From Nostoc flagelliforme FACHB-838 (GTDB taxonomy: Bacteria; Cyanobacteriota; Cyanobacteriia; Cyanobacteriales; Nostocaceae), in contig NZ_JACJSI010000046.1 of the NCBI RefSeq assembly GCF_014698065.1, positions 1 through 51,258 on the forward strand: a DNA stretch of 51,258 nt. The letters run 5' to 3'. Shown one piece after another: positions 8,994 to 17,444 of the stretch (the first letter of the stretch is position 1; every line of letters begins with the position of its first letter). The notes beneath the pieces were generated by a model. It worked only from the letters and a program-made list of their open reading frames with translations, had not been told where the DNA came from and searched no databases. A program made the position numbers and the translations under genes.

Positions 8994-10172
8994 TCAGTTG
9001 GCAACACGATTTTTTGACCGATAAAAGGGACGTTTAACCACAACTGATGGATAAGCTTTGCCGCGAATTTCGACTTCTAGCTGTTGACCGACGGTTGCTA
9101 GTTGGGTAGGAACGTAGGCTAAGGCAATGGGATAGCCAAGTGTCGGCGACAGAGTGCCACTAGTTACTTCTCCCACAACTTTACCTGCGGATAACACTTG
9201 ATAACCATGACGGGCAATGTTACGTCCTTGAGTTTGCAAACCCACCAATCGGCGCTGGACTCCAGCGGCTTTTTGCTGTGCTAAAACTTCTCGACCAATA
9301 AAATCGCCTTTGGTATCTAAGTGAACTAGCCACCCCAAACCTGCTTCTAAGGGTGTGGTGATATCATCGATATCTTGTCCGTAAAGCGCCATCGCTGCTT
9401 CTAGCCGCAGGGTATCTCTGGCACCAAGCCCACAGGGGATGACACCAGCTTTATAGAGGTTTCGCCACAATTCTACCCCCACATCCGGGTCTACCATCAC
9501 TTCAAAGCCATCTTCTCCGGTGTAACCTGTGCGGGCTAGGAAGGCAGGTTTACCTAGTAGGGTTGCTTCTAAATGTCCGAAAGCTTTGATTGGTTGTAAG
9601 TCTTCTTGCACTAATGGCTGGAGATATTTAATCGCTTTTGGCCCTTGCACGGCGATTAAGGCTTTATCTGGTGAAAGGTCTTGGAATTGCACATTATCCA
9701 GGTCAAGGTGTTGCAATAGCCATGCTTTATCTTTACTAGAGGTTGCCGCATTAACTATAATGAATGCCCTTTGTGTACCAGTGGTGTCTTCACCTTGGTA
9801 ATAAACAATGATGTCGTCAATAATTCCGGCTTGGGGATTTAACAATACGGTGTATTGTGCTTGACCGGGTTGCAAACGACTCAAGTCAGAAGGCACTAAA
9901 GACTGGAGTTGGGAAATCAGGTTTTTACCTTGGAGGGTAAATTTGCCCATGTGGGAAATATCGAACATTCCGGCTGTATTTCTTCCAGCCTCGTGTTCGC
10001 GGCTAATTCCACTAAATTGCACAGGCATTTCCCAGCCGCCAAAGCTGGTAAGGCGTGCTTTGAGTTCTACACCCAATTGATATAAAGGGGTTCGCGCCAG
10101 AGATTGGGCGTTGTCTTCTTGATTAGCCACAGGTAATTTTGCGTAGATGCGGAGCAACTTGCCATTAGGCAT
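8994..10172 (-). CDS. gcvT: Aminomethyltransferase, T protein of the glycine cleavage system
   Basis: 392 aa from ATG 10172. It transfers the methylene group from the aminomethyl-lipoyl arm of H protein to tetrahydrofolate, releasing ammonia. Signature segments are SFGGWEMPVQFSGISREHEA, AGMFDISHMGKF, ARTGYTGEDGFEVM and GLGARDTLRLEAAMALYGQD. GAGG eight bases before the ATG supports this start; a GTG at 10130 would give a 378-aa protein nearer to the family mean, so the first 14 residues are uncertain. It is the first gene of the gcvT-gcvH-gcvP cluster. Confidence 0.96.
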   Translation of the reverse strand: MPNGKLLRIYAKLPVANQEDNAQSLARTPLYQLGVELKARLTSFGGWEMPVQFSGISREHEAGRNTAGMFDISHMGKFTLQGKNLISQLQSLVPSDLSRLQPGQAQYTVLLNPQAGIIDDIIVYYQGEDTTGTQRAFIIVNAATSSKDKAWLLQHLDLDNVQFQDLSPDKALIAVQGPKAIKYLQPLVQEDLQPIKAFGHLEATLLGKPAFLARTGYTGEDGFEVMVDPDVGVELWRNLYKAGVIPCGLGARDTLRLEAAMALYGQDIDDITTPLEAGLGWLVHLDTKGDFIGREVLAQQKAAGVQRRLVGLQTQGRNIARHGYQVLSAGKVVGEVTSGTLSPTLGYPIALAYVPTQLATVGQQLEVEIRGKAYPSVVVKRPFYRSKNRVAN

Positions 10173-10341
10173 CGCACCTCAACATCTATCATCCTACGAG
10201 AGATTAGGGAAGAGGTAACAGGTGACAGCTAATAGGGAATAATCTCTACCCTGTACCCTATTCCCTTCTTCACTCCTTTGTCCCCTTCTGTGAGGTTTAA
10301 TAGTTAATGGTGCAAGTGTTGAGATTTATTAAGAAGACATT

Positions 10342-10839
10342 ATGAAATATTGGCGATTGTTAGCTAGTTTTGTCTTAGCTATGGTTCTTTTTTGGTTTCC
10401 CTTATCGGCACAAGCTGCAAGTTCTTCCAGTATTACCCGTTCTATGGGTAATGATGAACTCAAGGGCAAGGATTACTCTGGTCAAAGTTTAGTTGGCACG
10501 GAGTTTACCAATCTCAAATTAGAGAATGCTAATTTTAGCAATGCTGACTTACGTGGTGTCGTGTTTAACGGTACTCTGCTGGAGGGAGTAAATCTGCATG
10601 GCGCTGATTTTAGTGAAGGTATAGCTTATCTAACAAGATTTAAAGATGCTGATTTAAGCGATGCTGTGTTGACTGATGCAATGATGCTGCGTTCTATTTT
10701 TGATGATGTAAATATCAAAGATGCTGATTTTACCAATGCAATTTTAGATGGAACGCAAGTGAAAAAACTTTGTGTTCAGGCAAGTGGTGTTAATTCTAAA
10801 ACCGGTGTAAATACTCGCCAGTCTTTAGGATGTAAGTAG
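10342..10839 (+). CDS. Secreted (thylakoid-lumen type) pentapeptide-repeat protein
   Basis: 165 aa. Residues 1-26 are a signal peptide with ALA-type cleavage (LSAQA|ASS). About residues 45-135 are pentapeptide repeats of A(D/N)LXX type (LENANFSNADLRGVVFNG, VNLHGADFSEG, FKDADLSDAVLTDA, IKDADFTNAILDG), which form a right-handed quadrilateral beta helix. Two Cys near the C-terminus (LCVQ, LGCK) could form a disulfide. It resembles lumenal pentapeptide proteins of cyanobacteria and plants; exact role unknown. Confidence 0.88.
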   Translation: MKYWRLLASFVLAMVLFWFPLSAQAASSSSITRSMGNDELKGKDYSGQSLVGTEFTNLKLENANFSNADLRGVVFNGTLLEGVNLHGADFSEGIAYLTRFKDADLSDAVLTDAMMLRSIFDDVNIKDADFTNAILDGTQVKKLCVQASGVNSKTGVNTRQSLGCK

Positions 10840-10898
10840 AATTTAACCCTTTCTTTGCTAGTGGAGAGCAGGGTGGTTTCATACGACGCTGCGCTATA

Positions 10899-11140
10899 GT
10901 TGAGCCTCAGAAGGTCAACGTTGAACCTCGGAAGGTCAGCGTTGAGCCTCGGAAGGTCAGCGTTGAGCCTCGGAAGGTCAGCGTTGAGCCTCGGAAGGTC
11001 AGCGTTGAGCCTCGGAAGGTCAAAGTTGAGCCTCGGTAGGTCAACGTCGAGCCTCAGAAGGTCAAAGTTGAGCCTCAGAAGGTCAAAGTTGAGTCTCAGA
11101 AGGTCAAAGTTGAGTCTCAAAAGGTCAACGTTGAGCTTTG
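10899..11140 (+). repeat. 21-bp minisatellite, 11 full units plus a partial
   Basis: Head-to-tail units of consensus GTTGAGCCTCGGAAGGTCA plus two variable bases (GC, AC or AA), from 10899 to 11129, then a partial unit to 11140. Central units are identical; outer units diverge (CAG for CGG, TCT for CCT), the pattern of expansion from the middle. Some junctions form the palindrome TCAACGTTGA. Because 21 is a multiple of 3 the tract is open in several frames on both strands, but no start signal or family supports translation. Confidence 0.95.
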
Positions 11141-11199
11141 GAACTCGAAATAGCTAGGCAATGTCTACGAAGGGCTACGTCTACTCGCTTTGGCAATGA

Positions 11200-11334
11200 G
11201 TGTGAGAATCGAACCGCAGAGACGCAGAGGGCGCGGAGGAAAAGTTTTAGAGGGTGGGTTAGCGCAGCAAGGTGTAGGGGCACGGCATGCCGTGCCCCTA
11301 CGGGTGTACGTGACGTAAGCGAGAAACGCTATAT
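11200..11334. repeat. Dispersed repeat block with a 26-bp perfect palindrome
   Basis: 11213-11243 is an inverted copy of the CTCTGCGGTTCG-type repeat. 11275-11300 is a perfect palindrome centred on GGCATGCC with TAGGGG/CCCCTA ends. The stretch from GCAAGGTGTAGGGGCACG to GAGAAACGCTATA (about 11267-11332) matches, inverted, the interior of the MITE-like element at 29202-29308, so it is a partial or rearranged copy of that element. No gene here. Confidence 0.7.
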
Positions 11335-11413
11335 ATGTGTGTATTTGCTTAATTTTGGCATCTGTCGTTAGGATATGTTACAGGTGTAAAAATTATCTCT
11401 ACTGCTAGCGAAG

Positions 11414-12979
11414 ATGAATATTGACCCTGTAGTTAATGCACTTAAAAGTATTGCTAAACCTGCGGCTTCTCTAGTTATTAATCAAGCTCAACGCAATGAA
11501 ACTGTAGTTAGAACTTTAAAACAATTCAATTTTGACCCAGTACAACCACCTAAAGATGTTGATGGTGTTTATGTTTATTCTTTAATTGAGTATGGTGTGG
11601 ATAAGCAAGAAGTACTGCTGAATCTTTTTCGAGAAAGAGAAATTAAAAATGCTTTTTGGAGTGCTTATACTTCGAATGATCCTTTGGGTTTCTACAAGGA
11701 AGTAGAAAAGTTTTTGCAGGGAACGGATTCAGAATATGATATCCGATTGATGAGAATTGAACTGCGATCGCAGTTAGAGGAGTTTGGGGAAATATTTATT
11801 AAGGTTGCTAAAAAAAGTAAATCGAAAGAGTTTGAACCTTTCCCTGAATGGAATTTAGATGAGTATCCAACAGAATTTAAGTCGTTAATTAGAGAAAAAA
11901 TTCGCTCGTTTTGTGGTCGTCAGTTTGTTTTTGACGCATTTAAGCAATTTTGCAATAAAAATCGCAGTGGTTATTTTACAGTAGTGGGTAATGCGGGGAT
12001 GGGGAAGAGTACCATTGCTGCTAAATATGTCTGGGACAATAAATCACCATGCTATTTTAATATTCGCTCCGATGGTCGCAATCGAGCAGAGCTATTTCTG
12101 GAAAGTATTCGCAAGCAATTAATTAAGCATTACCAGTTGCAGAATGCTGAAAAGGCTAATTTAGCAGATTTATTAGAACAGGTTAGCAAAAAACTGACTG
12201 CTGGCGAACATCTTGTAATTGTAGTTGATGCGTTGGATGAAGTGGAACAAGAAGCAGGAGGGAATCTTTTAGATTTACCAACAGCGCTACCTGAACGTGT
12301 CTATTTTCTGCTGACTAGAAGACCCTATACCAGAGATAAAAAACGCTTGTCTGCACCAGATGTGCCAATAGAGGAGCTAGATTTAAGGGGAAGTCAGTAT
12401 GTTGATTTGAGTCGTGAAGATATTAAGGAATATATTCGGTTCTTTTTGAATGACGAGAAAGACTATAAGAATGCACTTAGACAGTGGATTCAAAACCGCA
12501 ATATTTATGATAACGATTTTGTTGAGCAGGTAGCAACTAAGAGTGAAAATAATTTCATGTACCTGCGCTATGTTTTGCCAGGAATTGCTAATGGTGACTA
12601 TAATGACTTGAGTTTAAAGCAATTACCCGATGGGTTGCAAGAATATTATCAAGTCCATTGGCAGCGCATGGGGATGGAGGAAAAACTCCAGGAAGTAAAG
12701 GTATTTATTCTGTTTATTTTAGTGGAGATTGGAACACCGATTCCCTGTGAGATGATGGCAGCTATTGCTGAACAAGATGAATATGATGTGCAAGTAGTTT
12801 TAGATGAGTGGGTTGAGTATTTAAAGCCGCAAAATATTAAAGGAGAAAACTGCTACAGCATCTATCACGCTAGTTTTTTAGATTTTTTGAAAGCAAAACG
12901 AATTTTAGACGCTAAACGTAAACTATTTCAAGAGGTTAATCAACGCATTGCAGACTATCTTATAAAAGAGATGGCATGA
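11414..12979 (+). CDS. STAND-type P-loop NTPase, probable partner of the WD40 gene that follows
   Basis: 521 aa. Residues 1-150 are an N-terminal helical region I cannot assign. Walker A is GNAGMGKST (Lys198). Walker B is LVIVVDALDEV (272-276), followed by an LLTRRP sensor-like motif. About 400-520 is a helical region ending in a winged-helix-like segment (YSIYHASFLDFLKAKRI), as in NACHT/STAND proteins. STAND proteins are regulated switches that oligomerise on sensing a ligand, often in defence or signalling; the ligand is unknown. The stop TGA at 12977-12979 is followed after one base by the ATG of the WD40 gene; homologous architectures usually fuse both parts, so this may be a split gene or a coupled pair. 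Paralogue of the gene at 16200. Confidence 0.8.
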   Translation: MNIDPVVNALKSIAKPAASLVINQAQRNETVVRTLKQFNFDPVQPPKDVDGVYVYSLIEYGVDKQEVLLNLFREREIKNAFWSAYTSNDPLGFYKEVEKFLQGTDSEYDIRLMRIELRSQLEEFGEIFIKVAKKSKSKEFEPFPEWNLDEYPTEFKSLIREKIRSFCGRQFVFDAFKQFCNKNRSGYFTVVGNAGMGKSTIAAKYVWDNKSPCYFNIRSDGRNRAELFLESIRKQLIKHYQLQNAEKANLADLLEQVSKKLTAGEHLVIVVDALDEVEQEAGGNLLDLPTALPERVYFLLTRRPYTRDKKRLSAPDVPIEELDLRGSQYVDLSREDIKEYIRFFLNDEKDYKNALRQWIQNRNIYDNDFVEQVATKSENNFMYLRYVLPGIANGDYNDLSLKQLPDGLQEYYQVHWQRMGMEEKLQEVKVFILFILVEIGTPIPCEMMAAIAEQDEYDVQVVLDEWVEYLKPQNIKGENCYSIYHASFLDFLKAKRILDAKRKLFQEVNQRIADYLIKEMA

Positions 12980-12980
12980 T

Positions 12981-15578
12981 ATGGGAGAATTTGCTACTAA
13001 GTTAGCGGCACAAACCCCTGCTTTTCAACGTGCTTATTTAGGTACTTTGGCTCCAAGCCTGCTGAAGTCTGGCAATTTAGAAAAGTACTATCAACTCCTG
13101 ACCGATTTTGATTTTATGGTGGCAAAGATTAACCATCCTGAGTTTGGAGTGGAAGCGTTAGTTAAAGATTATTATTTAATTGATGAATTTGCAGAGTTAG
13201 ATCACCCAAAATATAAGTCAGAAAAAGTAAAAATCATCAAATTAATTCAAGGAGCATTGCTACTATCAGCCCATGTTGTGGAAGTTGATCAAACACAGTT
13301 ATCTGGCCAGTTGCAGGGACGTTTAGTAGAAAAAAAAATCCCAGAAATTCAAGCACTATTAGTACAGAGCAAGCATAAAACTATTACACCTTGGTTATGT
13401 CCCTTAACTGTTAGCTTAACGCCACCAGGGAAAAACTTACTTCGCACCCTGGCTGGTCATCATCGCTCGGTAAATGCAGTTGCAGTAACTCCTAATGGTC
13501 AACAAGTGATTTCTGCTTCCGCTGACGGCACTTTAAAAGTTTGGAATCTCCAAACTGGAGAAGAACAGCTCACTCTGACTGGTCATCATGGCTCGGTAAA
13601 TTCAGTAGCGGTAACTCCTAATGGTCAACGAGTGATTTCTGCTTCTAGTGACACTACCCTGAAAGTATGGAATCTGCAAACGGGGGAAGAACAGCTCACT
13701 CTGACTGGTCATGATAGCTCGATATATGCGGTTGCAGTCACTCCTGATGGTCAACGAGCAATTTCTGCTTCTGGTGACACTACCCTGAAAGAATGGAATC
13801 TTCAAACGCTGAAGGTATGGAATCTTCAAACCGGGGAAGAACTACTCACTCTAACTGGTCATAATGCCTCGGTAAATGCAGTTGCAGTCACTCCTGATGG
13901 TCAACAAGTGATTTCTGCTTCTAGTGACACTACCCTGAAAGTATGGAATCTCCAAACGGGTAAAGAACAACTTACACTATCAATATCGCCAACATTATTA
14001 AAATTCCTATTGCTGAAGTGGAATTCCTGGATAAGGAAAAAACAACTTGCCCTAACTTATCATTATGGCCCGGTATATGCAGTAGCGGTAACTCCTAATG
14101 GTCAACAAGTGATTTCTGCTTCTAATGACTGCACTGTGAAAGTTTGGAATCTCCAAACGGGGGAAGAACAACTCACTCTGACTGGTCATCATGGCTCGGT
14201 ATATGCAGTAGCGGTAACTCCTAATGGTCAACAAGTGATTTCTGCCTCTGGTGACTGCACTGTGAAAGTTTGGAATCTTCAAACGGGGGAAGAACAACTT
14301 ACCCTGACTGGTCATAATAGTACGGTAAATACAGTTGCTCTCACCCCTGATGGTCAACAAGTAATTTCTGCTTCTAGTGACTGCACTCTAAAAGTTTGGA
14401 ATTTAGAAATCGGAGAGAAACAACCCACCTTAACCAGTCATAATAGCTCGGTAAATGCAGTTGCAGTCACTCCTGATGGTCAACGAGTGATTTCTGCTTC
14501 TAATGACTGCACTTTAAAAGTTTGGAATTTAGAAACCGGAGAGGAACAACTCACCCTGACTGGTCACAATGGCTCTATAAATGCAGTTACACTCACTCCT
14601 GATAGTCAAAAACTGATTTTTGCTTCTAGTGACTGCACTCTGAAAGTTTGGAATTTAGAAACTGGAGAGGAACAACTCACCCTAACTGGTCATAATGGCT
14701 CAATAAAAGCAGTTGCAGTCACTTCTGATAGTCAACGAGTGATTTCTGCTTCCGCTGACGGCACTCTAAAAGTTTGGAATCTCCAAACTGGAAAGGAACA
14801 ACTCACTCTCACAGGCAATTTATTTTACTCGTTCATGTTGGCTTTAGGGAATTCCTTATTTAAATATCCTGATGCTAGTAAGGCAGGAAATAATTCTTCA
14901 GCAAGTACAACAGTCGAAGTTATAGGCTGGATGTTGACCTTGGTATTCCGCAGAGTTGGTAGTCATAATCAAGCACTCAATGCAATTGCGGTCACTCCTG
15001 ATGGTCAAAAAGTGATTTCTGCTTCCGGCGACAGCAGCCTGAAAGTATGGCATCTGCAAACAGGAAAAGAACTACTCACTCTGAGAGGTCATACAGACTC
15101 GATAAATGCAGTTGCACTCACCGCAGATGGGCAACGGATAATTTCTGCTTCCGATAATCACACGCTGAAGGTGTGGCATCTGCAAACAGGGGAAGAACTA
15201 CTCACTCTTACAGGTTATAGTAGCTTGGTAAATGCAGTCGCAGTTATCCCCAATGGGCAACCAGTGATTTCTGCATCCGAGGGCAATACCTTTAAAGTCT
15301 GGAATGTGTTAACAGGGGCGGAACTACTTACCCTCACTGGTCATACAGACTCGGTAAATGCAGTTGCAGTCACCGCCGATGGGCAACAGGTGATTTCTGC
15401 ATCCAACGACAACACCCTCAAAGTCTGGAATCTTTCTACTGGTGAGGCTATAGCCACTTTCACAGGGGAAAGCCCCATCTCTTGCTGTACAGTTGCACCA
15501 GACGGCAAGAGAATTGTGGCAGGTGAAGCATCAGGTAGGCTGCATTTTTTGCGTCTTGAAGGAATGGCAGGAGAATAA
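12981..15578 (+). CDS. WD40-repeat protein, 14 repeats plus a terminal degenerate one
   Basis: 865 aa. Residues 1-150 are helical (FQRAYLGTLAPSLLKSGNLE) and look like the linker that joins STAND NTPases to WD40 sensors. From ~150 to the end I count 14 repeats of 42 aa of the kind LTGHNGSVNAVAVTPDGQQV followed by SASxDxTLKVWNLQTGEE, plus a last degenerate blade ending FLRLEGMAGE: enough for two seven-bladed propellers. Oddities: repeat 3 has a short duplication (NLQTLKVWNLQTG); two hydrophobic insertions break the array after repeat 4 (SISPTLLKFLLLKWNSWIRK) and after repeat 10 (LFYSFMLALGNSLFK and on, ~50 aa). The near-identical DNA repeats (126 bp) favour recombination. The start ATG overlaps nothing but is one base from the NTPase stop, so the two are co-translated or derive from one gene. 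Confidence 0.88.
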   Translation: MGEFATKLAAQTPAFQRAYLGTLAPSLLKSGNLEKYYQLLTDFDFMVAKINHPEFGVEALVKDYYLIDEFAELDHPKYKSEKVKIIKLIQGALLLSAHVVEVDQTQLSGQLQGRLVEKKIPEIQALLVQSKHKTITPWLCPLTVSLTPPGKNLLRTLAGHHRSVNAVAVTPNGQQVISASADGTLKVWNLQTGEEQLTLTGHHGSVNSVAVTPNGQRVISASSDTTLKVWNLQTGEEQLTLTGHDSSIYAVAVTPDGQRAISASGDTTLKEWNLQTLKVWNLQTGEELLTLTGHNASVNAVAVTPDGQQVISASSDTTLKVWNLQTGKEQLTLSISPTLLKFLLLKWNSWIRKKQLALTYHYGPVYAVAVTPNGQQVISASNDCTVKVWNLQTGEEQLTLTGHHGSVYAVAVTPNGQQVISASGDCTVKVWNLQTGEEQLTLTGHNSTVNTVALTPDGQQVISASSDCTLKVWNLEIGEKQPTLTSHNSSVNAVAVTPDGQRVISASNDCTLKVWNLETGEEQLTLTGHNGSINAVTLTPDSQKLIFASSDCTLKVWNLETGEEQLTLTGHNGSIKAVAVTSDSQRVISASADGTLKVWNLQTGKEQLTLTGNLFYSFMLALGNSLFKYPDASKAGNNSSASTTVEVIGWMLTLVFRRVGSHNQALNAIAVTPDGQKVISASGDSSLKVWHLQTGKELLTLRGHTDSINAVALTADGQRIISASDNHTLKVWHLQTGEELLTLTGYSSLVNAVAVIPNGQPVISASEGNTFKVWNVLTGAELLTLTGHTDSVNAVAVTADGQQVISASNDNTLKVWNLSTGEAIATFTGESPISCCTVAPDGKRIVAGEASGRLHFLRLEGMAGE

Positions 15579-15590
15579 GGAGAAATATTT

Positions 15591-16166
15591 CTATCTGCCA
15601 AAGATTTCATTGACGCTAATATTCACATCAGGTAAAGCTTGAATTGATAAACCTTGACCCCTAGTGAACTTTTGCATAAGCTGATATTCTGCGGCTGTTG
15701 GTTGTTGATAAACTTCCACAATTTGCTCGTTAATATCTACTAACCAAACTTCAATAATGTTAGCTTCTGCATATAAAGGAATTTTCTCTTCTCTGTCATA
15801 CACAACAGTCGAATCAGCCACTTCAATTAATAAAAAAATATCCTGGGGTTGGGGGTGTGCAGTGGCGTAGAAATCATCACGGGGTTTAAGCAATGCGACA
15901 TCTGGCTGAGGTTCTGAGTTATTGTTCAACGCGACCGGATTTTGAGCAGCAAGTATAACGCCTTTACCCAACAGCTGCACCAACAGATTAACAAGTCGAT
16001 TTACACAAGCAGCGTGTTTTGTCCCAATCGGCGACATATCAATAATCTCTCCCCGAATCAATTCCACTCGGTCATCTTCTGTGAGAATCCCCGACTCAAC
16101 CATCTTATGATATTGCTCAACTGTAAATTTTCGTCTTACTAAGTGCACAGTTATAATTACCTCCAC
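15591..16166 (-). CDS. Uma2-family putative endonuclease (DUF820)
   Basis: 191 aa, the typical size of this PD-(D/E)XK family that is expanded in cyanobacteria. Seen: FTVEQYHKMVESGILTEDDR and VELIRGEIIDMSPIGTKHA near the N-terminus; NSEPQPDVALL (first acidic residue), IEVADSTVVYDREEK (E-x-x-x-x-x...K core) and YAEANIIEVWLVD. Cellular role unknown; a nuclease is inferred from the fold. It lies in opposite orientation between two STAND-type genes, overlapping neither coding region with the starts chosen here. Confidence 0.88.
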   Translation of the reverse strand: MEVIITVHLVRRKFTVEQYHKMVESGILTEDDRVELIRGEIIDMSPIGTKHAACVNRLVNLLVQLLGKGVILAAQNPVALNNNSEPQPDVALLKPRDDFYATAHPQPQDIFLLIEVADSTVVYDREEKIPLYAEANIIEVWLVDINEQIVEVYQQPTAAEYQLMQKFTRGQGLSIQALPDVNISVNEIFGR

Positions 16167-16199
16167 TACTGCTTTATCTTTTCATTATTCTCCAAAATT

Positions 16200-17444
16200 A
16201 TGAACTCACCACCCAAACCACGCACTGCAATCAATTCCAGAGGACATCCAACGGAGTTTGAGCAAATCATTCAAGAAAAAAGCCTAAACTTTGTCGGTCG
16301 TGAATTTGTCTTCACGGCTATTAACAACTTTCTCGACCGCGATCGCCACGGTTACTTCACTATCATTGGCGCACCTGGTAGCGGTAAAAGTGCCATCCTC
16401 GCCAAATATGTGACAAACAATCCTCAAGTTATTTATTACAATGCCGAACTTGAGGGTAAAAATCGTGCTGACGAATTTATCATAAATATCTGCACGCAAC
16501 TCATTAATCAATACTCGCTTAATTACACTTTTCTCCCTGATAACGTCACAGAGGGAAGTTGGTTTTTCTCTAGTCTTCTCCAGCAAATCAGCGATGAGTT
16601 AGAACCTCATCAAAAACTGATAATTGCCATTGATGGGTTGAATTGCATTGACCGCAATAGTCAACCACCTGGTACAAATCTGTTTTATCTCCCCCGCTAT
16701 CTCCCGGATGGGGTCTATTTCCTCCTCACTCGTAGACCTTTCTTGCGGGAGAAGTCGGGTTTATTAATTGAAACGCCGTCGCAAAGTCTTGATTTAGCAG
16801 ATTTTCCAGAAGAAAATCGGCGGGATATTCAAGCGTATATTCAAAATTACCTAACCCCCCTTCCCTACGAGGGAAGGGGGGGACAAGATTACTCCCCTCC
16901 TCTCGTAGGGGAGGGGTTGGGGGAGAGGTCAAATCTTATATCTTGGTTGAGTAATCACCAGATTAATGAGCAAGAGTTTTGCGATCGCACCACCACTTTG
17001 AGCGAAAATAATTTTATGTATGTTAGCCAGATAATAGGTGCGATACCTTCTCTGCGAGACGCTACGCGAACGGTAAGCTTCTCTACGAGACGCTCCGCGA
17101 ACGCTAACGCAGAAAATTTCTACCTGGAATCTTTCGAGTCCAATCAACTCCCGCCTGGTTTAGAAGCATATTATCAGCAGCATTTACACAAAATGTTTCC
17201 ACCAGAAGAAGGGACGGAACACAGCATAGATGTATTAAATGTCTTTATACAGCAGCAAAAAGCAATATCTGTAGATGCTATAGCTAATATAATCAATACA
17301 GATGAATACGAAGTTGAAGAAGTTCTAGAAAGTTGGCTTGAATTCTTACACCAAGAACAAATTGCCGGAGAAATTCATTATAGTCTCTATCATTCCAGCT
17401 TCCGTCACTGGTTAGGTACGCAACAAATACAATCTGATTATTGA
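16200..17444 (+). CDS. STAND-type P-loop NTPase, paralogue with in-frame repeat insertions
   Basis: 414 aa from ATG 16200 (an upstream frame to 16143 lacks support). Aligns by eye with the protein at 11414: NFVGREFVFTAINNFL and GYFTIIGAPGSGKSAILAKY (Walker A Lys63) against FCGRQFVFDAF and GYFTVVGNAGMGKSTIAAKY; Walker B is degenerate here, LIIAIDGLNCID in place of VIVVDALDEV. Shared end: EYEVEEVLESWLEFLHQEQI, YHSSFRHWL. It lacks the N-terminal domain of its paralogue and any WD40 part. Two segments absent from the paralogue come from dispersed DNA repeats (16851-16930 and 17048-17112). ATP hydrolysis may be impaired by the changed Walker B; function is uncertain. Confidence 0.75.
   Translation: MNSPPKPRTAINSRGHPTEFEQIIQEKSLNFVGREFVFTAINNFLDRDRHGYFTIIGAPGSGKSAILAKYVTNNPQVIYYNAELEGKNRADEFIINICTQLINQYSLNYTFLPDNVTEGSWFFSSLLQQISDELEPHQKLIIAIDGLNCIDRNSQPPGTNLFYLPRYLPDGVYFLLTRRPFLREKSGLLIETPSQSLDLADFPEENRRDIQAYIQNYLTPLPYEGRGGQDYSPPLVGEGLGERSNLISWLSNHQINEQEFCDRTTTLSENNFMYVSQIIGAIPSLRDATRTVSFSTRRSANANAENFYLESFESNQLPPGLEAYYQQHLHKMFPPEEGTEHSIDVLNVFIQQQKAISVDAIANIINTDEYEVEEVLESWLEFLHQEQIAGEIHYSLYHSSFRHWLGTQQIQSDY
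16851..16930. repeat. Palindromic repeat inserted in frame in the STAND gene
   Basis: CCCCCCTTCCCT-ACG-AGGGAAGGGGGG (16855-16881) is a perfect 12-bp stem, followed by a second hairpin of C-rich and G-rich arms (about 16892-16917). It encodes a low-complexity Pro/Gly segment (PLPYEGRGG...PPLVGEGLGER) absent from the paralogue at 11414. This kind of CCCCCTTCCCT hairpin is usually intergenic in Nostoc-type genomes. Confidence 0.8.
17048..17112 (+). repeat. Two tandem copies of a 31-bp dispersed repeat inside the STAND gene
   Basis: TTCTCTGCGAGACGCTACGC (17048) and TTCTCTACGAGACGCTCCGC (17079) begin two copies with 31-bp period. They encode SLRDATRTV and SFSTRRSANANAEN, extra to the paralogue. 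Related sequences stand between genes at 23791, 24778, 33675 and 40138. Confidence 0.8.

Noticed and set aside
8157..10341. Glycine riboswitch upstream of the gcv genes
   Set aside because: Neither the spacer before gcvT nor that before gcvP shows the paired aptamer core pattern; only low-complexity repeats are seen.
10899..11140. 21-bp array considered as a CRISPR array
   Set aside because: Units are directly adjacent with no unique spacers, so it is a minisatellite.
10776..11157. Long repeat-encoded ORFs on both strands across the 21-bp minisatellite
   Set aside because: They are open only because the period is a multiple of 3; there is no ribosome binding site, and the peptide is a monotone 7-residue repeat.
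11190..11220. GAATCGAACCGC looked like a tRNA T-arm on the minus strand
   Set aside because: No matching acceptor or anticodon arms nearby; it belongs to the CTCTGCGGTTCG dispersed repeat.
13602..14360. Minus-strand ORFs inside the WD40 gene
   Set aside because: They are antisense shadows of the repeated coding sequence with the same 42-codon period.
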